Of a stretch of 57,598 bases of DNA, positions 34,789 through 42,526 are shown piece by piece. The notes under the pieces were generated by a model. It had not been told where the DNA came from, did no database searches, and saw nothing but the letters and a program-made list of their open reading frames with translations. The stretch's first letter is position 1. Every line of letters begins with the position of its first letter. The translations under genes and the position numbers were made by a program. Source of the DNA: Blautia caecimuris (GTDB lineage Bacteria > Bacillota > Clostridia > Lachnospirales > Lachnospiraceae); contig NZ_JANJZT010000025.1 of the NCBI RefSeq assembly GCF_024622975.1, forward strand, positions 1 to 57,598. Direction: 5' to 3'.

Positions 34789-36174
34789 TTAGTCGTTGTC
34801 TTTCGTGCTTATTGCGGTAGTTTGTTTCTGCATATCATTCAGCTTTTTGTGGAGCGGTATCGCCATGAATACCGTTATGACTGCGGAAAGCACATCGGCA
34901 ATCGGCTGGGCGTACATAATTCCATTTAGCCCCCAGACAATCGGAAGAAGCAGGATAACGGGGATAAAGCAAATCCCCTGCCTGCAAGCTCCGAGGATAA
35001 AACCCTCTCTGCCTTTTCCCAAAGCAAGGAACAGGGAAGAATACACCGTATAAAATCCAAAGAGCATAATGGAAATGCCGTTTGCCCTCAAAGACGCTGC
35101 TCCGATGCGAATCATCTCGGCGTCGCCCTTTGTGAATTGGGAAACAATAGACGTAGGGAACAGAACCAGTATCACACCGAAAATTACACAGAAAGCCGTA
35201 GACCATAGGATGGAAGTCTTGATTGCTTCACGCAGACGGTCAAACTTCTTCGCCCCGTAACTGTACCCTGCAATGGGCTGAAAGCCTTTGATGAACCCGA
35301 ATACGGACAAGCTGCCCATTGAAATAAGGCGGGTAACAACGCCCATGCCTGCAATGGCAGAGTCCCCGTAATCGCCAGCGGCATTGTTGATTAAGGAAAT
35401 GGACACACTCGTTAAAATCTGGAATACCAATGTCGGGATGCCGATTTTGAAAATTTCAGACATGGTTTCTTTTGCGTATGTGCAGTCCTTAACCCGAAAA
35501 TGGAATACGCTCTTTTTCCGAAAAATATAGGTCAGATATACGCAGGTTGAAACGATTTGTGAGATTGCGGTCGCTATCGCCGCTCCTGCCACGCCTAAAT
35601 CAAACACATAAATAAACAGCGGGTCTAGGGCGATATTGAGTACCGCTCCCGTCAGCAAGGCACACATGGTTGTTTTAGCTGCTCCTTCGCTAGTCACAAT
35701 GTTATTCATCGTGACATTGAACACATTGAAGATGCAGGAAACAATGTAAATTCCTGCGTATGTGGCGGCATAAGGCAGGATGCTGTCGGTTGCCCCCAAG
35801 AGCTTCAGTATGGGATGCAGGAACACCATAGAAATGAGAATGATGACCGCCCCTACGGATACGCTGCTGTATAAAGCGGTACTTGCCACTTTATCTGCAT
35901 TTTCCTTATCCCCACGACCTAACAATCGGGAAATGTAAGAAGCCGCACCGTTTCCGAACAGCAGACCAAGACCGACAACAACCTGTCCGAGCGGATAGAC
36001 CACGGAGATTGCCCCCATCTGGCTCTCCCCTAGCCCGCCGACAAAATAAGCGTCAACAAGGTTGTAGAAAGCATTTACCAACATGCCAATCATTGTTGGA
36101 ATGCCCATTGCTAAAAGTGCTTTTGGTATGGATGTGCTGCCGAGCAGCTCCATCTTTTTGCTTTGACTGTTCAT
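34789..36174 (-). CDS. MATE family multidrug efflux transporter (461 aa)
   Basis: The gene reads leftward from ATG at 36174. The protein has about twelve hydrophobic helices. The N-terminal half has IPKALLAMGIPTMIGMLVNA and NLVDAYFVGGLGESQMGA, the MATE signature, and the C-terminal half repeats it (IFKIGIPTLVFQILTSVSIS). MATE proteins export cationic drugs and dyes using Na+ or H+. The gene is divergent from a PadR-type repressor, and the shared control region has two palindromes overlapping both promoters. Repression by that protein and relief by a substrate drug is the expected circuit. Confidence 0.9.
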   Translation of the reverse strand: MNSQSKKMELLGSTSIPKALLAMGIPTMIGMLVNAFYNLVDAYFVGGLGESQMGAISVVYPLGQVVVGLGLLFGNGAASYISRLLGRGDKENADKVASTALYSSVSVGAVIILISMVFLHPILKLLGATDSILPYAATYAGIYIVSCIFNVFNVTMNNIVTSEGAAKTTMCALLTGAVLNIALDPLFIYVFDLGVAGAAIATAISQIVSTCVYLTYIFRKKSVFHFRVKDCTYAKETMSEIFKIGIPTLVFQILTSVSISLINNAAGDYGDSAIAGMGVVTRLISMGSLSVFGFIKGFQPIAGYSYGAKKFDRLREAIKTSILWSTAFCVIFGVILVLFPTSIVSQFTKGDAEMIRIGAASLRANGISIMLFGFYTVYSSLFLALGKGREGFILGACRQGICFIPVILLLPIVWGLNGIMYAQPIADVLSAVITVFMAIPLHKKLNDMQKQTTAISTKDND

Positions 36175-36190
36175 TTTGAATTCCTTTCTC

Positions 36191-36219
36191 TTGACAAATA
36201 ATACTGTTTATACTACTAT
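36191..36219 (+). promoter_or_regulatory. Promoter of the padR gene
   Basis: TTGACA at 36191-36196 and TACTAT at 36214-36219 are 17 nt apart. The -10 lies inside the left palindrome (36212-36232), so the repressor can regulate itself. Confidence 0.6.
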
Positions 36220-36268
36220 AAAATATAGTAGTTGCGTTGCAGAAATTATAATACTATAATTTATAGTA
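36212..36268. promoter_or_regulatory. Two palindromic operators between MATE and padR genes
   Basis: Palindrome 1 is ACTACTATA-AAA-TATAGTAGT at 36212-36232, a perfect 9-bp repeat. Palindrome 2 is TACTATA-ATT-TATAGTA at 36252-36268. They share the half-site TACTATA. Their centres are 38 bp apart. Each overlaps or adjoins one of the two divergent promoters. Confidence 0.75.
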
Positions 36269-36276
36269 GTTGTCAA
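36248..36276 (-). promoter_or_regulatory. Promoter of the MATE gene
   Basis: On the minus strand TTGACA (36276-36271) and TATTAT (36253-36248) are 17 nt apart. The spacer is occupied by palindrome 2, ideal for repression. Confidence 0.65.
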
Positions 36277-36297
36277 TAGAAAAAGGAGGGATTTTAA

Positions 36298-36825
36298 ATG
36301 GCGACCATTGACTTGATTGTATTGGGAATGTTGAAGCGGGAATCCTTGAGTGCATACGATATTCAGAAACTGGTGGAGTACCGCAACATTTCAAAATGGG
36401 TAAAAATCAGCACACCATCTATATACAAAAAGGTTATCCAGTTGGAAGAAAAGGGGCTTATCACAAGCCGCACCAAGAAAGAGGGAAAAATGCCCGAAAA
36501 GGCGGTATATTCCTTGACGGATGCAGGAAATGAGGAATTTGAGAAGCTGATGCTCGAAATATCCTGCAAGCCGATTAACATATTCTTGGATTTTAATGCG
36601 GTCATTGTTAATTTAGAAAGCATGGAAAAGGAACAGCAGAGGGAATGTCTGGATAACATTGAGAGCAATATCAATGTGCTGAAATCCTATCTTGAGGAGA
36701 ACATAGATTTAAAAGAAAATGCCCCCGATGTTCCTGCCACGGGTATGGCGGTTTTACAGCAACAGTTTTTGTTGGTGCAGGCAATCGAAGAATGGATTGC
36801 AACGCTAAAAAAGGAATTGGGATAA
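36298..36825 (+). CDS. PadR family repressor (175 aa)
   Basis: ATG at 36298 follows AAAGGAGGGATTTTAA. The N-terminal winged helix (DLIVLGMLKRESLSAYDIQK, then TPSIYKKVIQLEEKGLITSR) is the PadR signature, including the STPSIYKKV recognition helix. The C-terminal half is a helical dimerization region (MEKEQQRECLDNIESNINVL). PadR proteins repress efflux or stress genes until a small molecule binds. The divergent MATE gene and the twin palindromes make it the probable regulator of that transporter. Confidence 0.88.
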   Translation: MATIDLIVLGMLKRESLSAYDIQKLVEYRNISKWVKISTPSIYKKVIQLEEKGLITSRTKKEGKMPEKAVYSLTDAGNEEFEKLMLEISCKPINIFLDFNAVIVNLESMEKEQQRECLDNIESNINVLKSYLEENIDLKENAPDVPATGMAVLQQQFLLVQAIEEWIATLKKELG

Positions 36826-36831
36826 TTTGAT

Positions 36832-37029
36832 ATGGATAAGACAGAATGGATATTATGCCCTCTCTGCGGGAATAAAACCCGTAACAAGGTTCGGGAGGAT
36901 ACTGTTCTGAAAAACTATCCTCTCTACTGCCCGAAATGCAGGCAGGAAACATTGATTGAAGCAAAAAATTTACAAGTAACAGTCATCACAGAGCCAGACA
37001 CATTAGATGCAGAGCCGATGAACGTGTGA
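36832..37029 (+). CDS. Cysteine-rich KTR-domain protein, copy 2 (65 aa)
   Basis: ATG at 36832 lies 6 nt after the PadR stop. The protein repeats the zinc-ribbon pattern (CPLCGNKTR, then CPKCRQET) of the copy at 34545, with 35 of 56 aligned residues identical. The stretch CCGAAATGCAGGCA is shared at the DNA level. It ends in a terminator hairpin built from its own stop-codon region. Position after padR suggests a single transcript with it. Confidence 0.75.
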   Translation: MDKTEWILCPLCGNKTRNKVREDTVLKNYPLYCPKCRQETLIEAKNLQVTVITEPDTLDAEPMNV

Positions 37030-37058
37030 GAAATCACAGTTTGTCGGCTTTTCTTTTT
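37013..37058 (+). terminator. Terminator after KTR copy 2
   Basis: AGCCGA (37013-37018) pairs with TCGGCT (37044-37049), with inner TGTGA/TCACA pairing, followed by TTTCTTTTT. Confidence 0.7.
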
Positions 37059-37080
37059 ACATAACTAAAGGTAGACACGT

Positions 37081-37360
37081 CCACCAAATAAAAAAAACGG
37101 CGATTTGGTGGGCGGTATTGCTATGCCCGAAAGACTTAACAAACACTCTCCAAACCTGTTTCAAGTTTGGAGGGATTTTTATTGCCTGCAAATAGCAATT
37201 TCCATTTACATATATCATATCGGAGATGGGTGGACAGCCTGTTAAAAAAATCCTTGTCAGTGCAAGGGGGCTTTCTACCCAAGAAGTAGAAGTCAAATCT
37301 CTACATATAAGAACAATAATTTCTATAAACCGTAAAGGTACGACAGCCTTTACGGTTTTT
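37081..37360 (+). promoter_or_regulatory. Structured leader with possible leader peptide and stacked hairpins
   Basis: This gap of about 440 nt before the sigma-like gene contains three stems. CCACCAAAT/ATTTGGTGG is at 37081-37111. CTCCAAAC/GTTTGGAG at 37148-37172 is followed by GGGATTTTTATT. AAACCGTAAAGG/CCTTTACGGTTT at 37327-37358, with TT after it, is a strong terminator. GTATTGCTATGCCCGAAA at 37115-37132 repeats the motif seen before the ABC genes. Its ATG opens a 40-codon frame (37123-37245) that runs through the second hairpin. The layout suggests attenuation. Confidence 0.45.
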
Positions 37361-37471
37361 CTTTTGTCGTTTTTTGTAATATCACGCCGTAAGGCTGTTT
37401 CTGGCGTGGGATGCCGTTCACCGCCTGCCAATTTGGATTTTCAAAAAAATTCAGATTGGAGGTAACGGATT

Positions 37472-37900
37472 ATGGCGTACAACAAAGCCAGAGAAGAAAG
37501 AAAATGGCGTATATGGAAAGAAGCCGAGGAAAAGCAGCTTAGGAACTTGGGTGTCAGCGAGGACGATATTGAAAAGCTCCGTGTCCATGATTGGGCGATA
37601 TTCAATTCCGACAGACGGTACTATGAGAAATTGCAGGATGCGGGTACATATCTTGAGGAAGTCGCAGAGGACACGGCACAACCCGAAGTAAAAACGGTTG
37701 AGGAATTTTTGGACAGCATTGAAAATGCAGTGCTGTACCAAGAGCTGCATCAGTTGGACAAGCTCACGCTCCAAGCGTTGCTGATGAGGACGCAGGGCTT
37801 TTCGGTCACTGAAATTTCAGTGGAATTAAGTTTAAACAAGGAAGTCATTTACAAGCGTCTGAACAGGTTTAAGAAAAAAATTAAAAAACTTTTGGGATAG
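37472..37900 (+). CDS. Sigma-70 region 4-like protein (142 aa)
   Basis: ATG at 37472 is preceded by ATTGGAGGTAACGGATT. The C-terminal part (LTLQALLMRTQGFSVTEISV, then SLNKEVIYKRLNRFKKKIKK) is a sigma region 4-type helix-turn-helix. The N-terminal part is a charged helical domain without a recognisable region 2, so this is probably not a complete sigma factor. Proteins of this type are conserved near the recombinase in Tn1549-type ICEs and may regulate ICE genes. A strong terminator follows. Confidence 0.75.
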   Translation: MAYNKAREERKWRIWKEAEEKQLRNLGVSEDDIEKLRVHDWAIFNSDRRYYEKLQDAGTYLEEVAEDTAQPEVKTVEEFLDSIENAVLYQELHQLDKLTLQALLMRTQGFSVTEISVELSLNKEVIYKRLNRFKKKIKKLLG

Positions 37901-37929
37901 TGTCCAAAATCGCACTTTCCCATCGGCTA

Positions 37930-37968
37930 CTGGGTGAGAGGGCAAAAACCTCTTGCCCAGTTTTCTTT
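37930..37968 (+). terminator. Terminator after the sigma-like gene
   Basis: CTGGGTGAGAGG (37930-37941) pairs with CCTCTTGCCCAG (37949-37960), a 12-bp stem with two G-U pairs, followed by TTTTCTTTA. Confidence 0.8.
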
Positions 37969-37984
37969 ATATCGGAAACGGGAC

Positions 37985-38460
37985 GGCTCTTTGACAACCG
38001 AATATCCCATTCACCAAATACATTCTCTTTGTGGCTGTAATAAGCGTAAGCGTGTGCAGCGGTACGCCATGACCCGCCGAAAGACGGCAAGCGAAAAATA
38101 CCGACTGAAAATATCGGGCAGCTCCCGATTCCGCCAAGACCCACAAAGAGGACAATGATACTCCCGTCCAGCCACAGTCCGAGCGGTAACCAGTCCGCCG
38201 CAGGCAATGGGGGCGGCTCTGTCAGACCGACAGTTGGGGTGCAATTCCCGTGGCGTCAGTTCGCTGCTGACCATTTGGTGACTTCCCTTGCGTTATCACG
38301 CATCAGCATTTTCGGGGTGTCGGGGACAAATAGAAAATGCCTTTTATCATTAAGCCAGATGCAGGGCGGTCAATGGAAACAGGGCTTGTTTTATGCTTTT
38401 CCGACCTTAAATACTCCATTGTATCTGGCTACTACATAGGCAGGGTATTCCTGCCTAAAT
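37985..38460 (+). ncRNA. Structured non-coding region, candidate RNA
   Basis: No gene is evident over about 500 nt, but the stretch is full of paired segments. CTCTTTGTGG (38025-38034) and CCACAAAGAG (38141-38150) are perfectly complementary. They enclose GCCG-AAAGA-CGGC and ATCGGG-CAGCT-CCCGAT hairpins. Further on are CTGTC-AGACC-GACAG, TCAG/CTGA, GCATTTTC/GAAAATGC (38306-38340, then CTTTT) and TAGGCAGG-GTATT-CCTGCCTA (38437-38457). The last sits 26 nt before the MazF-like start. It may be a regulatory RNA or the leader of the recombinase operon. ORFs on either strand look accidental. Confidence 0.45.
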
Positions 38461-38482
38461 CCAGATGGAGGTTATAAAGAAT

Positions 38483-38866
38483 ATGGAAAGAACAATCAGG
38501 CGTGGCGACATTTACTACGCAGAGCTTAATCCCGTTGTCGGTTCAGAGCAGGGCGGCACACGACCCGTACTTATCATTTCCAATAATATAGGAAACAGGC
38601 ACAGCCCGACAGTCATAATCGCTGCCATTACGAGCCGAGTGCAGACAAAAGCGAAACTGCCGACACATACTGCCGTGAAAGATTACAAAGGGCTTGATAA
38701 GGACTCCATTATCCTGCTTGAGCAGATAAGGACGATTGACAAACAGAGATTAAAACAGCATATGGGGTCAATGCCCACGGACATAATGGCAAGGGTTGAC
38801 AAGGCTCTTGCCATTAGCTTATCCATGAAGCAGCAGAAAGCGGGGTGTGGCGATGGAGCAGAATAG
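38483..38866 (+). CDS. MazF/PemK-like protein (127 aa)
   Basis: The start is ATG 38483; the ATG at 38465 is part of the ribosome binding site (ATGGAGG). The protein opens with [20 protein letters not shown], the classic PemK/MazF segment with GDIYYAxL and the RPVLIISN strand, and has the conserved TSR in AAITSRVQT. MazF enzymes cut mRNA and are normally encoded after an antitoxin. No antitoxin gene is visible upstream here; the upstream DNA is non-coding. It forms a unit with a SHOCT protein and the serine recombinase, so a regulatory or stabilising role in the ICE is possible. Confidence 0.8.
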   Translation: MERTIRRGDIYYAELNPVVGSEQGGTRPVLIISNNIGNRHSPTVIIAAITSRVQTKAKLPTHTAVKDYKGLDKDSIILLEQIRTIDKQRLKQHMGSMPTDIMARVDKALAISLSMKQQKAGCGDGAE

Positions 38867-39011
38867 GGAGCAGAATTTTGTACATTACAGCATCCAATTC
38901 GCATGTTTGCAGAAGCTGAAAAAAAGAAGTTTAATTACGGTAGATGAATATGAAGCCATCAAGAAGCGGCTTATGAGAGATTACAATGTCGTTACGAACC
39001 TTGCGGCATGA
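38853..39011 (+). CDS. SHOCT-domain small protein (52 aa)
   Basis: ATG at 38853 overlaps the MazF-like gene by 14 nt. The peptide contains [20 protein letters not shown], the short C-terminal (SHOCT) helix pair, and ends [15 protein letters not shown] helices mediate oligomerization of other proteins. Its position between the toxin-like gene and the recombinase is typical of Tn1549-related ICEs with serine recombinases. Whether it works as an antitoxin or a recombinase cofactor is unknown. Confidence 0.65.
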   Translation: MEQNREQNFVHYSIQFACLQKLKKRSLITVDEYEAIKKRLMRDYNVVTNLAA

Positions 39012-39044
39012 CATTCATCAATAAATATTTTGGAGGTAAATCAT

Positions 39045-40946
39045 ATGAGCGATGTGCAGGTAATCAAAGCAAACCGTAGTGAAAACCGTATCCGTGGCAG
39101 AAAGGTCGAAGTGTTAAGGGTAGCCGCTTATTGCCGTGTCAGCACGGACAGTGAAGACCAGCTCAACAGTTATAAGTCACAGGTCACATATTACACGGAT
39201 TTGATTAAGAAGAAACATGAATGGACACTGGCGGACATATACGCTGACGAAGCCATAACAGGCACGCAGGTAGCGAAGCGAGAGGATTTCCAGAGAATGA
39301 TTAACGACTGTATGAATGGGGATATTGATATGGTAATTACAAAATCCATTTCAAGATTTGCCAGAAACACACTGGACACTCTGAAATATGTCCGTATGCT
39401 GAAAGAGAAAGGCATTGCCGTTTTCTTTGAAGATGAAAATATCAATACCTTAACGATGGACGGCGAACTGCTGTTGGTGGTACTTAGCTCCGTTGCACAG
39501 CAGGAAGTGGAGAATATATCTTCCAATGTCAAAAAGGGATTGAAAATGAAGATGCAGAGGGGCGAGCTTGTAGGGTTTCAAGGCTGTCTGGGATATGACT
39601 ACCATAAGGATACAAAAAGCATATCCGTAAATGAAAAGGAAGCCGAAATTGTAAGGTATATTTTCAATCGGTATATTGAGGGGGCAGGCTGCACGGTCAT
39701 CGGGAATGAACTGGAAAACTTGGGATACAAGACAAAGTACGGCAGTTCAAAATGGGTACAGTCTACAGTCATCGGAATTATCAAAAACGAGAAATACAAA
39801 GGCGACCTGCTTTTAGGAAAGACATTCACGGTTGACCCGATTTCAAAAAGGCGGCTGGAAAACTTCGGGGAAGAAGATAAGTTTTATATCCGTGACCATC
39901 ACGAACCGATAATCAGTGAGGAAATTTTTGAGGAAGCACAGAAGATACTGGCGAAGCGGAACACAAACCGCAACGTGCATCAAGAGGGGCAGAAAAGGAA
40001 CAAGTTCAGCAGGAAATATGCGTTTAGCTGCATGATAAAATGCGGATTTTGCGGCGGCACTCTGACACGGAGGAACTGGCACAGCAGTTCCGCATACACT
40101 AAGACAATCTGGCAGTGCGTCACCGCCACAAAAAACGGGAAAAGGCATTGCCCACATTGTAAGGGAATCCCCGAAGAAGTGATTGAGAACGCTTTTGTAA
40201 AGAGCTATCAGCTTTTATGTACAGACCAGCAGGAGATTGTCGATGAGTTCCTGCAAAAAGTTGAGGGAATCCTTAATGACGATACTTCTCTGAAGCGTCT
40301 GCCTAAGATTGAAAAGGAAATGGCTGACTTACACAGGCGTAAGGAAAAGCTGCTTGATTTAAGGCTTGATAACAATATCGACAGGGATATTTACGAAAAG
40401 AAAAACCAAGAGCTGTCCGAGCAGTTGAAGAAGCTCCAAGAGGAACAGGAGCGGTTGATGGAATTGAGCAGGAATCAGGATAACACCAGAATACGGTTAA
40501 GGGAGTTCAGAAAAGTGTTAGGTTCTGGGGAGATACTGGAGAGCTTCGACAGGGTGGTTTTTGAAAGCGTGGTTGAAAAAATAGTCATCGGAGGTTATAA
40601 TGATGAGGGAGTGGAGGAGCCTTTGAAGATAACCTTTGTGTATAAAACTGGTATCCACTCCAATTTTAATGGAAAGGATTTTAAGCCAAAGCGTAAAAAC
40701 GCTGCGGCTGTACATAATGACGCAGAATTGTGTTCCTATACGAGTGACGAGGCTGAAAAATTGTGTTTACATAGTAGTTCCGACACATGTGGAGACCGTC
40801 TGTTGTCTACATCGGGTGAATTCGTAGAAGTGCTGAATTTCAGGCACTTTGCGAGGTATATGAGTTTCGCACCGACAGGCAAACAGGGACGAAAAAAACA
40901 GATTATGGATGGTATAGAGGTGTCTGTAGTTTTGCATGTGGTATGA
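39045..40946 (+). CDS. Large serine recombinase (633 aa), ICE integrase
   Basis: ATG at 39045 follows TTTTGGAGGTAAATCAT. The resolvase-type N-domain has the catalytic Ser33 in YCRVSTDSEDQLNSY, the ITGTQVAKREDFQ segment and the SRFARNTLD helix. The recombinase domain (LGYDYHKDTKSISVNEKEAE) and a zinc-ribbon region with CGFCGGTL and CPHC follow, then a coiled coil. The family integrates and excises circular elements between short att cores. As the last gene of the element it marks the right end, with attR expected within about 130 bp, before the ParB gene at 41080. Confidence 0.92.
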   Translation: MSDVQVIKANRSENRIRGRKVEVLRVAAYCRVSTDSEDQLNSYKSQVTYYTDLIKKKHEWTLADIYADEAITGTQVAKREDFQRMINDCMNGDIDMVITKSISRFARNTLDTLKYVRMLKEKGIAVFFEDENINTLTMDGELLLVVLSSVAQQEVENISSNVKKGLKMKMQRGELVGFQGCLGYDYHKDTKSISVNEKEAEIVRYIFNRYIEGAGCTVIGNELENLGYKTKYGSSKWVQSTVIGIIKNEKYKGDLLLGKTFTVDPISKRRLENFGEEDKFYIRDHHEPIISEEIFEEAQKILAKRNTNRNVHQEGQKRNKFSRKYAFSCMIKCGFCGGTLTRRNWHSSSAYTKTIWQCVTATKNGKRHCPHCKGIPEEVIENAFVKSYQLLCTDQQEIVDEFLQKVEGILNDDTSLKRLPKIEKEMADLHRRKEKLLDLRLDNNIDRDIYEKKNQELSEQLKKLQEEQERLMELSRNQDNTRIRLREFRKVLGSGEILESFDRVVFESVVEKIVIGGYNDEGVEEPLKITFVYKTGIHSNFNGKDFKPKRKNAAAVHNDAELCSYTSDEAEKLCLHSSSDTCGDRLLSTSGEFVEVLNFRHFARYMSFAPTGKQGRKKQIMDGIEVSVVLHVV

Positions 40947-41079
40947 GTAGACACATAAAAGTTGATGTAACATTTCAATCTGAATATCGAGGATAAGAGT
41001 GAAAAGGACGCTTGTTTTCAGAGTTTTTCTGGAAGGTAAGAGTCCTTTCTCTTTTGCACGGAACAGGAGGAAAAATCAA

Positions 41080-42075
41080 ATGGTAAAAAAGAAAGCGATG
41101 TGTTCATTACAGACTGACGTGCCGGGTGCAGACATTGGAATGATTAAAATAAGGGAATTGCATGACTTCAAAGAACATCCATTTAAAGTAGAACGAAATC
41201 AGGAACTCTTTGAGTTGCGCAGAAGTATTCAGCAGGAAGGTATACTGGTGCCGCTGCTGGTCCGTAAAAATCCGGATGGAGAAGGATTTGAAATCATTGC
41301 AGGGCATCGAAGAAAAGAAGCTGCCCTCTGGGCAGGAATCAAAGAAGTTCCGGCTATCATCTGTACGATGGATGATGATCAGGCAGTCATCGCAATGATA
41401 GACAGTAACTTACAGAGAGAAAAAATTCTGCCGAGTGAAAAAGCCTTTGCTTATAAGATGAGGTTACAGGCAATGAACCGGCAGGGAAAAAGAAAGGAAT
41501 TATCTTCGGACCCATTGGAACCGAAGTGTATTAAGGAAATGGTTGAGATATCTTTATTAGAAGCGGATGTCTCTGAAAATGGCAAGGTAAATATTAAAAA
41601 GACGGATTCTGCAGGCGGTTATCGGAGCAATGAACAGCTTGCCCGGATGGTGGGGGAAAGTGTGACCCAGATTAAGCGTTATATTCGTCTCACAAACCTG
41701 ATACCGAAGATTTTGGATATGGTTGACCGGGAATTGCTGGCAATCCGTTCTGCAGTGGAAATTTCATTCCTGACAGAAGAAGAACAGTATGAGCTTCATG
41801 CTGTAATGGAACTGGAACAGTGTATTCCGAATATTTCACAGGCCAACCGGTTAAAGAGGATGAGCCAGCAGAAACAGCTTGATATGGACATGATTTATGA
41901 TATTCTTCAGGAACTCAAGCCTAACCAGAGGGAACAGGTAAAAATTCCTTTTGACCGGATTGGAAAGTATTTTCCACCAGATTATACACCGGCTCAACAG
42001 GCAGATCTGATCGAAAAACTACTGAAAGGATGGGCACATCAGAATAAGAAAAAAGATGTTCAACAGGAAATATAA
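41080..42075 (+). CDS. parB: ParB-like partition protein (331 aa), no ParA partner
   Basis: ATG at 41080 is chosen because CAGGAGG lies just upstream; the frame runs back to a GTG at 40999 without a binding site. The N-terminal ParB domain has HPFKVERNQELFELRRSIQQ, then FEIIAGHRRKEAALWAG. A central HTH (YRSNEQLARMVGESVTQIKR) follows. ParB normally binds centromere-like sites with an adjacent ParA ATPase, but no parA is present. A parA gene may have been separated by insertion of the ICE that ends about 130 bp upstream. Confidence 0.85.
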   Translation: MVKKKAMCSLQTDVPGADIGMIKIRELHDFKEHPFKVERNQELFELRRSIQQEGILVPLLVRKNPDGEGFEIIAGHRRKEAALWAGIKEVPAIICTMDDDQAVIAMIDSNLQREKILPSEKAFAYKMRLQAMNRQGKRKELSSDPLEPKCIKEMVEISLLEADVSENGKVNIKKTDSAGGYRSNEQLARMVGESVTQIKRYIRLTNLIPKILDMVDRELLAIRSAVEISFLTEEEQYELHAVMELEQCIPNISQANRLKRMSQQKQLDMDMIYDILQELKPNQREQVKIPFDRIGKYFPPDYTPAQQADLIEKLLKGWAHQNKKKDVQQEI

Positions 42076-42095
42076 TGGAAAGAGAGGGTAGAGTT

Positions 42096-42446
42096 ATGGA
42101 ACTGAATTATAAAAATGTGAATGGGTATTTGCTGCCGGAACTGGAATATAAATCTGGAGAACAGATGTTGCATATCGGAAAATACGGATTCTTGCGCAGG
42201 GATTACCTGAAAAACTGCAAACGGGCAAAATATCAGGTGATGCTTTTAAAAGATACGCTTGGCGAGCATTTGTTGGAAATTGACCGGGTAGCAAAGGAGC
42301 GGGAAGAAATTATACTGAAACAGCTGGAAAAGAGCGATCCTTTGCCTGATAAGGAGGATGACCAGATGGCATGGGTAAGAGCAGGCAATCGGCATAGGGC
42401 AATTGCAGAGGAAATGATTTTGGCGGAACTGATTTACGTTTCCTAA
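42096..42446 (+). CDS. tnpV: TnpV-family protein, stand-alone copy (116 aa)
   Basis: ATG 42096 is preferred to the ATG at 42075 because GAGAGGGTAGAGTT precedes it; both are in frame. The protein starts MELNYKNVNGYLLPELEYKS and has RRDYLKNCKRAKYQ, EHLLEID and AEEMILAELIYVS, the conserved TnpV pattern. It is related to the TnpV read from within the giant gene at 5122, but here it has its own transcript context after parB. Possibly a small DNA-binding accessory protein of recombination. Confidence 0.75.
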   Translation: MELNYKNVNGYLLPELEYKSGEQMLHIGKYGFLRRDYLKNCKRAKYQVMLLKDTLGEHLLEIDRVAKEREEIILKQLEKSDPLPDKEDDQMAWVRAGNRHRAIAEEMILAELIYVS

Positions 42447-42478
42447 AAGAAAAGATAAACAAAATAAATAGGAGATAC

Positions 42479-42512
42479 GGCACAGGTCATGAAAGGCTTT
42501 GTGCCTTTTTTA
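42479..42512 (+). terminator. Terminator or attenuator just before repA
   Basis: GGCACA (42479-42484) pairs with TGTGCC (42500-42505) and is followed by TTTTTTATT. The ribosome binding site of the next gene starts only a few nucleotides later, so expression of repA from an upstream promoter needs read-through. Confidence 0.6.
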
Positions 42513-42526
42513 TTGGAGGTGAAGCT

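Noticed and set aside
38011..38274. Minus-strand ORF of 87 codons with a CPLC motif
   Set aside because: It lies across the paired segments of the structured block, has no ribosome binding site at its start and no second metal-binding pair.
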